Shown: positions 9,689 to 18,779 of the stretch, piece by piece | Layout of the letters: each line of letters opens with the position of its first letter | Position numbering within the stretch: the first letter of the stretch is position 1 | Notes under the pieces: model-generated | The model's database searches: none | Told to the model about the DNA's origin: nothing | The model's input: only the letters and a program-made list of their open reading frames with translations | Assembly: GCF_014698835.1 (NCBI RefSeq) | Contig: NZ_JACJTU010000002.1 | Coordinates: 62,001 to 126,000, forward strand | Reading direction: 5' to 3' | DNA: 64,000 bases | Source: Nostoc paludosum FACHB-159 | GTDB taxonomy: Bacteria > Cyanobacteriota > Cyanobacteriia > Cyanobacteriales > Nostocaceae | Translations under genes and position numbers: made by a program

Positions 9689-11677
9689 TTAAAATGCAAT
9701 TTCTATGGTGAAGCTGCGAATTTTTCCTGTATCTAGGTTGGCTTTATCTTGTACTTCCAGCGTCCAAGTTCCTTGGGGATTTTTACCTTTAAAGGCGGCA
9801 AGTTTGGGGGTGTTCACTTCGTCATAGGTTGTTTTGATGTTATCTGAAGATCCACCCAGGCGATCGTGGAGAATTATCGGAGATACGCTTGTTTGGGCTG
9901 GGGGATTGAGAGTAACTATGAGGTCAGCGATGTAAGTATGCTCGATGTCTACGGTAACTTTGATAGATTTGATGAGGTTGGTATTTGCGATCGCCAATGG
10001 TAATTTTGATGTTTGCAAGTCGGCAATTGGTACATCTTGCACTGCTTGGAATATGCCCACCGGTGATGGTTGATTTGGCTTGGCTAATTCCACAGCTTTG
10101 AGAGCATTGATTCGACCGTAACCGTACAAGGGACTGCGACCGTTGGCATCATATTTACCTCCGACTTGATCGATGCGATCGCAAGAGCGTTTAATGATGT
10201 CTCGTACTTCATCCCAACGCAGATTTGGGTTTCTGGCAATGATTAAGGCTGCTACACCTGCTGCACCCGGACAAGCGCTAGAAGTTCCACCGAATTCATT
10301 TGTGTAGTGGCCTGCGGTGTCACCCAAATTTACGTTACCAGAGTTATAGCCAACTGCACCAGAGCGATCGGTTGTCCAAATTCCGGGAGTTTGAGAAGCA
10401 TCACCGTTATTGCTAGGGAAGGCGCACCAGATTGCTTTACCAAAGTCGCTATAAGCACTTTTTGTGCCGTAATCGTTACAAGCTGCCACAGCAATCACAT
10501 TTTGGTAGCTGGCGTAGCCGTCGTTATCCACGCTTTCGTTACCATTACCAGCAGCAAACAAAACTACACAGCCTTTGCCGTTACGTCCTTTATTAATTGC
10601 AAAATCGATCGCTAGTCTTGTAGAGTCAGGTAGAGGCACTTTTTGGTTGTGTAAAGGATCGTTTGGTTCAAACCAAACACCGTCTGCTGGCCCCCAGCTA
10701 CAAGAAATCACATCGGCACCATTTTGAGCTGCCCAAACAAAGCCATCAGCTTCGTTTTGCGAACCCAATGCTGAAGCTAAACGAATCGGCATCAGTTTTG
10801 CACCAGGGGCGACACCAGATGCACCAAAGTTACCGTTTGCACAAGCTACTCCAGCACAAGATGTGCCGTGGTTATCATCGTTTCCTGGTCTGGGATCGTT
10901 AGTTTTACGTGTGACATCACGCGGGGCCACAATTTTTCCAGAAGAACGGAATTCTTCATGATCGAGATCCACACCATCGTCGATAATTGCAATAATTGTT
11001 CCTGTGCCATCGCTCAATTTCCAAGCTGCCTCAACGTTGGCATGGGCATCGATCGCTTTACCATTAATTGTTGTTTGTTTAAGATGCCACTGCTGGGGGA
11101 AAGCTTGACGTGGGCGTAATTCACGCACTAGTTCGGGATGACACAACTCAACTGATTGCTCGTTTAGAAGCCTCTCGGCAATGTCAAAGATGGCTAAACC
11201 AGTATTGGCAGGTGCGCTGACAAAATAAGCATTGCGGGCATACTCAAGTTTGCGTTTGATTGTTAAGTTATAACGTCCTAAAACTTCCTCACACGCCGCT
11301 GAATCTTGGCGATTATCGAATTTAACGAAGAGGTTTTCGGTATAGATTACAGGTTCTTGGGATCTGGGATCGACGAGAACGCGCCCTGCAAATTCAACTT
11401 TAGGTTCTTCATTCAGAATAGCCCTGGCGCGATCGCGCAGAGCTACCCCTTGAGTCGGAACTTTTGCACGCAGAATTTCTACACCCGCTTGTCGAAACCG
11501 GGCTGTTAACTCGAATTGATTAAGGATGCTACGAGCTGCAATAGATACAGGTGCAACTTCAAAGGGTCTTTGACCTATCAAAGGGCTGCGGTTTTCGGTA
11601 CGAACTACAATGTGTTCATCACTAATAGCAAGTTCATAACGTTGACCATTTTCACCACCATAACGAACTTCAACCAT
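9689..11677 (-). CDS. prcA: Calcium-dependent subtilisin-type protease PrcA (S8 peptidase with P domain)
   Basis: This 662-residue protein is a subtilase. An N-terminal region (1-190) includes a propeptide-like segment (about 110-188). The catalytic domain has Asp233 (AIIDDGVD), His270 (DDNHGTSCAG) and Ser466 (FGGTSSACPG). A C-terminal proprotein-convertase P domain (about 545-662) includes HTYIADLIVTLNPPA and GTWTLEVQD. Length and architecture match the cyanobacterial calcium-dependent protease PrcA from Anabaena. There is no obvious signal peptide. The divergent neighbour at 12079 resembles the PrcA propeptide region. A 15-bp perfect inverted repeat lies upstream. RBS-like GGAG precedes ATG 11677. 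Confidence 0.9.
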   Translation of the reverse strand: MVEVRYGGENGQRYELAISDEHIVVRTENRSPLIGQRPFEVAPVSIAARSILNQFELTARFRQAGVEILRAKVPTQGVALRDRARAILNEEPKVEFAGRVLVDPRSQEPVIYTENLFVKFDNRQDSAACEEVLGRYNLTIKRKLEYARNAYFVSAPANTGLAIFDIAERLLNEQSVELCHPELVRELRPRQAFPQQWHLKQTTINGKAIDAHANVEAAWKLSDGTGTIIAIIDDGVDLDHEEFRSSGKIVAPRDVTRKTNDPRPGNDDNHGTSCAGVACANGNFGASGVAPGAKLMPIRLASALGSQNEADGFVWAAQNGADVISCSWGPADGVWFEPNDPLHNQKVPLPDSTRLAIDFAINKGRNGKGCVVLFAAGNGNESVDNDGYASYQNVIAVAACNDYGTKSAYSDFGKAIWCAFPSNNGDASQTPGIWTTDRSGAVGYNSGNVNLGDTAGHYTNEFGGTSSACPGAAGVAALIIARNPNLRWDEVRDIIKRSCDRIDQVGGKYDANGRSPLYGYGRINALKAVELAKPNQPSPVGIFQAVQDVPIADLQTSKLPLAIANTNLIKSIKVTVDIEHTYIADLIVTLNPPAQTSVSPIILHDRLGGSSDNIKTTYDEVNTPKLAAFKGKNPQGTWTLEVQDKANLDTGKIRSFTIEIAF

Positions 11678-11768
11678 AATTTAATCTCCTACTATTTATT
11701 GGGCATGGGGCATGGGGCATGGGGCATTGGAGGCAGAAGTTTTTTAATGCAAGAATTTTGAGTTTTGC

Positions 11769-11807
11769 GGAAAGTCTGAGCGCTGGAAGCCGGCGCTCAG
11801 ACTTTCC
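11769..11807. repeat. Perfect 15-bp inverted repeat between divergent prcA and its propeptide-like neighbour
   Basis: GGAAAGTCTGAGCGC (11769-11783) and GCGCTCAGACTTTCC (11793-11807) are exact complements around a 9-base loop. It lies in the 400-bp divergent spacer. A GGGCATG heptamer array (11700-11727) sits on the prcA side. The remaining spacer to 12078 is AT-rich with no gene seen. The element could be a dispersed palindromic repeat or a hairpin in a leader transcript. Confidence 0.75.
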
Positions 11808-12078
11808 AAGAGAGAATTTTGAATTGATTTGTCTCCCTCACTCCCTCATCTTTCTTATCGATTTCATGTGTTATATCTGGATTAAGGCAAAAAAAGATAT
11901 AGCTTAAACAGAATTTAATTTCTCTAAGTTCATACAAATCTTGAATTCCTCTTTCCAGAAAAGAAGGGATGGAAACTCAGGTTTATTTACGAATCTTCAC
12001 TATATTTGTGCAGCTGTAGGAAAGATTTGTATTTTATGCCACTAAAAAACGCTATAACATCATTAGAACTTAAGAAAA

Positions 12079-12663
12079 ATGATTTATTTTCCCGCCGAGT
12101 ATTTTTTGACAATATATTCTCTACCCCCGATTGCTGAAGTGAGATTCCAAAAAGATTACTTTTCTGAGTATCCCCAACAAATTTACGTTGGTAGCAATCG
12201 CTCTGCTGTATCCTACACTCGTCACCCTGGGTACTATGCAATACGCTACAATCAACCCGACAAGGTGGCTCCAGGAGCAATTTTACAACTTAATGAAGGA
12301 GCGATATCTACGACGGGCTACGCCTACGCAATTTTTTCCGGCGAACCCAATCAATCTGAAAAAAATCCATTGAGTCCAGTTTATACACTAGAACCCAATG
12401 GTTCCCTCGCTGTGCCAACTGGGCTGGTTTTCATTCGTTTTGCTGAAGGTGTTGATGTGGAATCTCAGCACGAAGCCATCAATCGAGCAGGTTACGAGAT
12501 AGAGCAAAGTCTCGCCTATGCGCCCCAGGCTGCCTGGTTGCGTCCCAAATCTGGTAATATTGCCGATGCGATCGCTGGAATTTCTCGCTTAGAAGCGATA
12601 CCAAATGTTGAAAATGTCGAACTTCAAATGCTGATGGAAAGGGGTTTGAAGCTAGGGAGGTAA
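12079..12663 (+). CDS. Stand-alone protein resembling the PrcA propeptide (possible protease inhibitor)
   Basis: The 194-residue protein has no catalytic motif. Its C-terminal part (about 98-188) can be laid over PrcA residues 108-188: LSPVYTLEPN/QEPVIYTEN, GLVFIRFAEGVD/LFVKFDNRQD, EQSLAYAPQAAWLRP/KRKLEYARNAYFVSA and a final helix with IPNVENVEL/EQSVELCHP. Both start with an EVRF/EVRY segment. Subtilase propeptides fold the protease and inhibit it, and stand-alone propeptide-like proteins act as inhibitors in other systems. That role is inferred here from the likeness and from the divergent position next to prcA. Weak RBS (TTAAGAAAA) before ATG 12079. Confidence 0.65.
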   Translation: MIYFPAEYFLTIYSLPPIAEVRFQKDYFSEYPQQIYVGSNRSAVSYTRHPGYYAIRYNQPDKVAPGAILQLNEGAISTTGYAYAIFSGEPNQSEKNPLSPVYTLEPNGSLAVPTGLVFIRFAEGVDVESQHEAINRAGYEIEQSLAYAPQAAWLRPKSGNIADAIAGISRLEAIPNVENVELQMLMERGLKLGR

Positions 12664-12689
12664 ACCCGGATTTCTCACAAGTGAGAAAT

Positions 12690-12836
12690 CCGGGGGTGTG
12701 GGAGGTGTGGGAGGTGTGGGAGGATGGGGAAGCATTAATTCTCTTTCTCCCCACACTCCCCGCACTCCCCACACTCCCCACACTCCCCACACCCCCCACA
12801 CTCCCCACACCCCCCACACTCCCCGCACTCCCCACC
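12690..12836. repeat. Purine-rich/pyrimidine-rich tandem array, second copy
   Basis: GGGGTGTGGGAGG units followed by many CCCCACACTCC and CCCCGCACTCC units, about 145 bp. The two halves are complementary, as in the array after thiC. A hairpin TTTCTCACAAG/GTGAGAAA precedes it at 12669-12688. Confidence 0.75.
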
Positions 12837-13038
12837 TATGCATGAGAAATTCGGGGTAAAGGGATTAGGGGCTGGGGAAAATAACTAATACCAAAATAAT
12901 GTGTACCTTCACATTATTTTGATCCCTCCCAACCTCCCCTTAGTAAAGGGAGATGCCGCAGGCGGTGGGTTTTTTTCTATGCATCTTCATAAATAATTGC
13001 TATAAACTGAGTTCGGGTTAAGCATTTTGGGGTAAAGC

Positions 13039-13179
13039 TCAATCTAAATCGAGTAAAGCCTTCTTTGGTTGATGACAATAAACAATCATTCCACACAGAA
13101 TATTGATACCAAAATAAATAATAGTGGCTTGAAACCATACATTTGGGACTAATTCTTCTCCTTGTTGACTGCGCTGCAC
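13039..13179 (-). CDS. Possible small one-helix protein or gene remnant
   Basis: A minus-strand frame from GTG 13179 gives 46 residues: a polar start (QRSQQGEELVPNVWFQ), one hydrophobic helix (ATIIYFGINILCGMIVY) and a basic end (CHQPKKALLDLD). The frame stays open for another ~10 codons upstream. A clean helix followed by positive charges looks protein-like. However, there is no good ribosome site and the 5' part overlaps a GTTTCGGCTGCG repeat-like sequence. It may be the tail of a decayed gene. Confidence 0.3.
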   Translation of the reverse strand: MQRSQQGEELVPNVWFQATIIYFGINILCGMIVYCHQPKKALLDLD

Positions 13180-13235
13180 CGAGTTTCGGCTGCGTTCACC
13201 TACAGCTTATGTACATTTAATGAATATTCTTACAC

Positions 13236-13622
13236 TCACAGAAATTTCTTGGAACCAAATCTCTTGTTAATTGGTGAATATTCCGAGCAATTCATCGCTT
13301 CTGGCGTTAGAACGATAGAAGGTTTTACTGCACATTTGATATAATTATTATTTGAATAAAATCGACAGTTTTTACAAGGAAGTTTGTGTGAAGTATTAGT
13401 GGGAAAAACCATCTTAGGATCTAAAAACGATCTAATTTTTTGCAACACTAGCAAAAAAACTACCCAACCGATGATAAAACCAAGGGGCGATAAAGATATA
13501 GCTATATCAGGAATAGTCAATTGATTCGTTGGTTTTTGCTCGTTTCTAACTTCACTCTGGATTACGCCATCTAAATTTGTATTGGGTGCTACAGTTATTT
13601 GCAGGATTTTACTATCATACAT
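13236..13622 (-). CDS. Hypothetical membrane protein with a C-terminal cysteine motif
   Basis: 128 residues from ATG 13622. A polar N-terminus (residues 1-40) is followed by a single hydrophobic segment (SLSPLGFIIGWVVFLLVLQK). The soluble tail contains CKNCRFYSNNNYIKCAV and MNCSEY, that is CX2C plus two more Cys. Four conserved-looking cysteines in a short tail suggest metal binding or a disulfide-linked fold. I do not recognise a named family. It is transcribed away from the Mn-SOD gene. Confidence 0.55.
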   Translation of the reverse strand: MYDSKILQITVAPNTNLDGVIQSEVRNEQKPTNQLTIPDIAISLSPLGFIIGWVVFLLVLQKIRSFLDPKMVFPTNTSHKLPCKNCRFYSNNNYIKCAVKPSIVLTPEAMNCSEYSPINKRFGSKKFL

Positions 13623-14520
13623 ATTATTTACCTGTTGCTCTCGTCTTTAATGCTTAACTTTTAGAAAGTCTGACTTATAAAGTCTTGGTGCAAAAATCCT
13701 CTATGTTGTCTATGTTCAAAGATTTACATATTAAAAAATTAAGTAACTAAGTGTGTTGACGGGCTAAATTTATATCTTGTGTTTTAGTTAACTTAAAACT
13801 CTGTAATCGTTTTAAGTACATCAGATAAATGTAAAAACGCAAGATTTACAAGGTTTTAATTATAGGTTTACCAAAATAAAATTTTACCTATATCTGCCAG
13901 GAGTTTTGCTTATAATTTACAGCTATATATCCAAGGGAATAAATTATACAATAGACGTAAAATGTAAATACTTTTATGGTAAAATTTGCATAATAATTTT
14001 CTAAAACTCTGCTGGACATTACACTAAGTTAATTTGTGGTTATAAATATTACTTAAGCTGATTTGAGGGTGAACTGATCCAGTCATCCAAATAATTGGAG
14101 AAGTAATCTATGTTTGACATTATCCTCACTTGGTTAATTATAAATATCAGCTTTTTGATTGTTTCTAGATTACCTTTGGCTATAAAAATTGATGGTTTTA
14201 AAACAGTAATTTTGAATAAACAAATAAATTAAATAATTAAAATTAACCATCTTTTATCTTGTTGGGTAAAAAAAAGACGGTGATTTTACTATCAGGTTAG
14301 GTTAAAGAGTTATCGTTGCAAGTGGCGCAAGGATAGAGAGAGTTTTGAATAGTAAGTGATTATCGTAACTTGATATAAGATGTGCAGATAAAAAGAGCTT
14401 TTTTGCTCAGTAATTAAGCAGATTTATGATATAAGACATATATCTAGATTGATTGGGCTGTAAAACAAGACTCAATCATTAGATGACAAATTACTAATAT
14501 TTATTTTGAGGTAATAACTT
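13623..14520. other. AT-rich 900-bp spacer upstream of the Mn-SOD gene
   Basis: Very AT-rich sequence. The only coding trace I see is a 40-codon YvlD/holin-like fragment (14110-14232). The last 120 bp before 14521 should hold the sodA promoter, but I cannot point to a convincing -35/-10 pair. Confidence 0.5.
14110..14232 (+). pseudogene. Truncated YvlD/phage-holin-like membrane protein fragment
   Basis: ATG 14110 opens a 40-residue frame beginning MFDIILTWLIINISFLIVSR and continuing LPLAIKIDGFKTVI. It resembles the N-terminus of the small YvlD-type 'phage holin family' membrane proteins, which read roughly LLTWLVTAVSLLIxSxLPLGIEIDSF. Those proteins have ~110 residues and three or four helices. 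Here the frame ends after LNKQIN with the rest missing, so this is most likely a truncated relic. Confidence 0.5.
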
Positions 14521-15303
14521 ATGATAAGATTTTGGCGAGAAACAATAATTTGTGTTCTCACAACAATTGTGCTGCCAATTCTGCTAAACTCTTACAATCC
14601 AGTACCCATAGCTGAAGCCCAACCTACAACACCAACAACAACTGATAGATCGCTTCTTTCTGTAGCTTATCCTAATAGAGCATTGAGCGCTTATCCAGCA
14701 AAATTACCACCATTACCTTATGCTTATGGCGCGCTAACAAAAGCTATTGATGCTGAGACAATGAAATTGCATCATAGCGCCCATCATGCTAGCTATGTCA
14801 ACAACTTAAATGATGCATTGAAGCAGTATCCAAACTTGCAAAAAAGGAGTGTTGAAAGTTTACTATTAGATTTGAACAGCGTACCTGAAAATATTCGGAC
14901 AAAAGTGCGTAATAATGCTGGTGGTCACCTCAATCATACAATTTTTTGGCAACTAATGAGTCCCCAAGGTGGAGGACAACCAACAGGAGCGATCGCTCAA
15001 GAAATTAACAAAACTTTTGGCAGTTTTGATGCCTTTAAGAAAGAGTTTAACGCGGCTGGTGCAGCTCGTTTCGGTAGTGGTTGGGTTTGGCTAGTACGTA
15101 ACCCACAAAATCAACTGCAAATTGTGACTACAGCCAATCAAGATAATCCAATTATGGATGGTTTCTATCCGATTATGGGCAATGATGTATGGGAACACGC
15201 TTATTATTTGAAATATCGCAACCGTCGTGCTGACTATTTAAATAATTGGTGGAACGTGGTGAATTGGCCACAAATTAACAGGCGATCGCAATCATTACAG
15301 TAA
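14521..15303 (+). CDS. sodA: Membrane-anchored manganese-type superoxide dismutase
   Basis: 260 residues; converts superoxide to oxygen and peroxide. Residues 1-35 form a signal/anchor ([17 protein letters not shown]). The SOD domain starts at [20 protein letters not shown]. Metal ligands lie in [25 protein letters not shown] and [22 protein letters not shown] and NQDNPIMDG are the Mn-type pattern, with Gln in the C-terminal half. This contrasts with the AAQVWNH of the Fe enzyme at 27130. Anchored MnSOD with an N-terminal helix is the known form in Anabaena-type cyanobacteria, serving thylakoid or periplasmic faces. The gene stands alone. Confidence 0.92.
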   Translation: MIRFWRETIICVLTTIVLPILLNSYNPVPIAEAQPTTPTTTDRSLLSVAYPNRALSAYPAKLPPLPYAYGALTKAIDAETMKLHHSAHHASYVNNLNDALKQYPNLQKRSVESLLLDLNSVPENIRTKVRNNAGGHLNHTIFWQLMSPQGGGQPTGAIAQEINKTFGSFDAFKKEFNAAGAARFGSGWVWLVRNPQNQLQIVTTANQDNPIMDGFYPIMGNDVWEHAYYLKYRNRRADYLNNWWNVVNWPQINRRSQSLQ

Positions 15304-15368
15304 GATTATTTAGAAGCGATCGCTACGCATATTCAGCAAGATAACTCCAAGAGATAAATTCCTATAAT

Positions 15369-15429
15369 TTGTAGGATAAGCTTTCTAGCCCGCCCAATTA
15401 TTCGGACGGGCTAGACGCCCATCCTACAA
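15369..15429. repeat. Nested inverted repeat 3' of sodA
   Basis: The outer arms are TTGTAGGAT (15369-15377) and ATCCTACAA (15421-15429). The inner arms are CTAGCCCGCC and GGACGGGCTAG with one mismatch. It lies between convergent sodA and the beta-hydroxylase gene and may act as a two-way terminator. Related sequences occur near 26187, 54598 and 60131, so it is also a dispersed repeat. Confidence 0.65.
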
Positions 15430-15501
15430 GAAATAGTTTATAGCAATTTAAGCAAAGTATTACACTTCAACATTGCCTATTGCCTTTCCTCTGCTATAGC
15501 A

Positions 15502-16296
15502 TTATAAAGCTTTATCCCACTCTAATTGATGAGCTAAACCATACTTGATAAAATCTTCTACTTCAGCTTTATCGCTTTTACCAAAGACACCCAAGCTGTA
15601 AGGATTATCTTCCATGCGTTGTGTAACTTGCTCTTTTTCAAATTGCATCACTTCTTCTCTCGGTCGATCCGGTTTAAAAAAGTCTATAACCAAAACAGTG
15701 CGATCGTAATCAGTGTAATTATGCGGACAGTGTGGATAGCTATGATCTAAAACCATAATTTTTCCTTCATGCCAATAAAGCTGTTCGTGGCAGATTTTCA
15801 TAGCCACATCTCCCTCTGGTACAATTAGTCCTAAATAGCCACGATTCATGTGAGGATTATAGTTCACATGTAGCTTGATATCTAAGCCTGGATGAAATGT
15901 ACCAAAATACGCATTTCTGATAATTTCATCATGATCAAGGTTAATTTTTTCTATTACCTGAGCCAAATTTGGAAAATATTTTTCTCTTAATAGCAGTGCT
16001 TTTGCTGATGCCTCCTCTGACGCGAAATCAGGATATTGGATTTGATGCATTTTGATATATTTTTCAATAAAAAGACCTTGAAAGAAAATACCAAAAGCAC
16101 TGTATTTAGAATTACCCTTGGTTTTAATAGTTTTATTTTTAGGGCCGAGAACATCGTAAGTAAATTTTAATTCTTCGTCAGATGCATTTTTAATAAAGTA
16201 TTTCAATTCATCTCTAATTATTTGCCAGTTGTCTTGGAAACTTTTGAGGAAAGTAAATTGCTCTGGATCTAAATGATATTCATTAAAACTTTCCAT
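15502..16296 (-). CDS. Aspartyl/asparaginyl beta-hydroxylase family protein
   Basis: 264 residues from ATG 16296. An upstream in-frame ATG (16323) exists, but AGGAG lies 8 bases before 16296. The core matches the Fe(II)/2-oxoglutarate hydroxylase fold: FGTFHPGLDIKLHVNYNPHMNRGYLGLIVP, then WHEGKIMVLDHSYPHCPHNY and RTVLVIDFFKP. His residues in LHVNYN and YPHCPHNY are likely iron ligands, and the Arg of RTVLVIDF would bind 2-oxoglutarate. Family members hydroxylate Asp or Asn in proteins or small molecules; the substrate here is unknown. It is divergent from the amidohydrolase gene, ~115 bp away, so a shared promoter region is possible. Confidence 0.8.
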   Translation of the reverse strand: MESFNEYHLDPEQFTFLKSFQDNWQIIRDELKYFIKNASDEELKFTYDVLGPKNKTIKTKGNSKYSAFGIFFQGLFIEKYIKMHQIQYPDFASEEASAKALLLREKYFPNLAQVIEKINLDHDEIIRNAYFGTFHPGLDIKLHVNYNPHMNRGYLGLIVPEGDVAMKICHEQLYWHEGKIMVLDHSYPHCPHNYTDYDRTVLVIDFFKPDRPREEVMQFEKEQVTQRMEDNPYSLGVFGKSDKAEVEDFIKYGLAHQLEWDKAL

Positions 16297-16413
16297 TGTC
16301 TTTACTCCTGAAGATGATTTCATAAAAAACTGTTACATCTTGATGGGATTTAGTCTGCGTCCCGCTACGATGTGGAAATTCCTAACTAAACTCATTTTAG
16401 TGTGAGGTCTACT

Positions 16414-17901
16414 GTGTCTGAAGCTTCTCTATTAGATAGAGTTATCAAAAATGTGCGGGTAGTTCGTCCCCATGATGATGCTATCAAATTACTTGATTTA
16501 GGAATTAAAGATGGGAAATTTGCTCAGATTGTTTCTCATATTAGCCCAGACACTGCTAAAGAAGTCTTTGATGCCAAAAACTTGCTGGGCTTTCCTGGGG
16601 TCGTGGATGCCCACATGCACATCGGAATTTATCAACCCCTCGACAAAGATGCTGTAACTGAAAGCAAAGCAGCAGCGATGGGAGGCGTGACTACTAGCTT
16701 AAATTACATTCGTACAGGGCAATATTATCTCAATAAAGGCGGTTCTTATCAAGATTTTTTCCCAGAAGTTTTAGCGTTATCCGCAGGCAATTTCTTTGTT
16801 GATTACAGCTATCACATTGCACCTATAGCTAGGCAGCATATTGATGAAATACCTTTATTGTTTGAAGAACATGGTATATCTTCGTTTAAAATCTTCATGT
16901 TTTATGGCGGCTATGGGTTGCATGGTTTGTCAGACCAGCAAAATTTGTTTTTGATGATTAATAAAGAAGAACGCTACGATTTCGCCCATTTTGAATTTAT
17001 TATGCGCGGTCTAACTCGTTTGATGGAAAAACATCCACAAGCGCGAGATACTATTAGTTTAAGTTTGCATTGCGAAGTTGCAGAAATTCTTAATGCTTAT
17101 ACCAAAATAGTTGAAAATGACTCTAGTCTTAGCGGACTACACGCTTACAGTGCAGCGCGTCCTCCCCATTCTGAGGGTTTAGCAATTTGCATTGCTTCTT
17201 ATTTGGCCCATGAAACTAATTGTGTAAATATTAATTTATTGCACCTGAGTTCGCGTAAGGCAATGGAAGCAGCTTTGACTATGCAAACTGCTTTTCCTCA
17301 CATCAATTTTCGCCGAGAAGTTACTGCGGGACATTTGCTATTAGATGTTGATACTCCTAATACAATTTGGGCAAAAGTAAACCCACCAATTCGTCCCCGT
17401 GCCGATGTAGAATACTTATGGGAATCAGTACTTAACAATCAAGTAGATTGGATAGTTAGCGACCACGCTTGTTGTTCCGCCGAACAAAAAATAAGTGCTA
17501 AAAATCCGAATAATATTTGGTTAGCAAAATCTGGTTTTGGCGGTACAGAATATTTACTTTCTGGTGTCTTTAGTGAAGGTAGTAAGCGGGGAATGTCTTA
17601 CAACCAAATGGCTAAGTTGCTATCTTGGAACCCATCGCGGCGCTTTGGTTTATTAGAAAAAGGCGACATCGCTATTGGCTATGATGCTGATTTGGTATTG
17701 CTAGACCAAAATGAAAGTTTTGTGGTAAATGCAGCGGAGTCAGAATCACAGCAAGGTTATACACCTTTTGAAGGGATGGAGTTAACTGGAAGGGTAAAAA
17801 GTACCTTTTTGCGGGGAAATTTGATTTACAACAATGGAGAGGTTCTAGGTTCACCCATTGGACGGTATTTAAAAAGATATTCTAGTGGTTCATCGCGTTA
17901 A
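16414..17901 (+). CDS. Dihydroorotase/hydantoinase-like amidohydrolase
   Basis: 495 residues from GTG 16414, preceded by GAGG; GTG 16402 is an alternative four codons earlier. Zinc-site motifs of cyclic amidohydrolases are present: VVDAHMHIG at ~65, the lysine of FKIFMFY (probable carbamylated Lys), LHCEVAE, NLLHLSSRKA and VSDHACC. The C-terminal GYDADLVLLD is the usual composite-domain ending. The family includes dihydroorotase, dihydropyrimidinase, hydantoinase and allantoinase. The long insert after KIFMFYGGYG and the solitary setting argue against the housekeeping pyrC. The substrate is undetermined. Confidence 0.8.
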   Translation: MSEASLLDRVIKNVRVVRPHDDAIKLLDLGIKDGKFAQIVSHISPDTAKEVFDAKNLLGFPGVVDAHMHIGIYQPLDKDAVTESKAAAMGGVTTSLNYIRTGQYYLNKGGSYQDFFPEVLALSAGNFFVDYSYHIAPIARQHIDEIPLLFEEHGISSFKIFMFYGGYGLHGLSDQQNLFLMINKEERYDFAHFEFIMRGLTRLMEKHPQARDTISLSLHCEVAEILNAYTKIVENDSSLSGLHAYSAARPPHSEGLAICIASYLAHETNCVNINLLHLSSRKAMEAALTMQTAFPHINFRREVTAGHLLLDVDTPNTIWAKVNPPIRPRADVEYLWESVLNNQVDWIVSDHACCSAEQKISAKNPNNIWLAKSGFGGTEYLLSGVFSEGSKRGMSYNQMAKLLSWNPSRRFGLLEKGDIAIGYDADLVLLDQNESFVVNAAESESQQGYTPFEGMELTGRVKSTFLRGNLIYNNGEVLGSPIGRYLKRYSSGSSR

Positions 17902-17989
17902 TTTTGAGGGTTTTAAGGAACGAACCGCAAAGTACGCAAAGTACGCAAAGAAAGAAAAAAGAGGAATTAAAAACGGGTTGAATTGATTT

Positions 17990-18678
17990 TTATTGGTGTG
18001 GATATGATAATACTGTTCCAAGCTTTGACAAATCCCTATCAACTCGGATAAAGAATAAGCAACCGTCATCTGTTCTGTGCCAAGGAGCAGTTGTAAAGGT
18101 AGGAACATAGCCAAACCAATGCTTTACAAATCGAAAATCTCCTATATCGCAGTATCCAGCCAAGCAATATGCTTCTTCATTATAAGATTGAATCATTGGA
18201 TATCTGCCATCATAATGTGGCAAGATAGCAACCATACTCCACCGCCGTTACTATCTTTTCTGAGGTACTTTTTTTTAGACACCTCAAATTGAACTGTATC
18301 TGTCTTGCTCCACGGTGGTAATTTGCTATCCAATGCTGGAATAAAATCCTTTACTTTAGCAAGCGGATGATTATTGAATACATTTTTATACTCTAATTTG
18401 ACTGGGCCATTCTCCATCCATAAAATTTCAACTTCTTCATTGCCTACCACTTTCCAAGGCCCAATTTTCACACCTGCGGGAATAAAAGAGTAGCCATGCT
18501 TGTTTAATTGCCACTCACCTAATTGAATTGCACCCCTCAATACAAAAATTTCTAAATCAGCAGTAAAGAAGCCAGAAGGTGCCTCAAACTGAGGTGGTAA
18601 AACTACTTTTGAAGTGGATGCACCACAGTCATGCCAGGTTAGCGATCGCCTACTTCCAAATGCTACATCATCTGGCAT
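17990..18678 (-). pseudogene. Cupin-like (ChrR/DUF4437-type) gene split by a frameshift
   Basis: Two minus-strand frames overlap. The first (18678 to 18193) has a cupin core: LEIFVLRGAIQLGEWQLNKH, SFIPAGVKIGPWK and ending GGVWLLS. The second (18235 to 17990) continues VAILPHYDGRYPMIQSYNEE through CLAGYCDIGDF and WHRTDDGCLFFIRVDRDL. Joined near 18232, at TGGTTGC, they give one protein of two similar cupin halves, consistent with loss of a single base. The frame is also open ~27 codons upstream of ATG 18678 (YQFFDTNTVPEKQDWRVIG) without a standard start, so the 5' end may be damaged too. A sequencing error is the alternative. Confidence 0.65.
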
Positions 18679-18779
18679 TCCAATTACTCGCCAATCCTGT
18701 TTTTCTGGTACAGTATTTGTATCAAAAAATTGGTACTGACTGGATTTTTTACTAAAAATTCACTTGCTAATTGAGCAAA

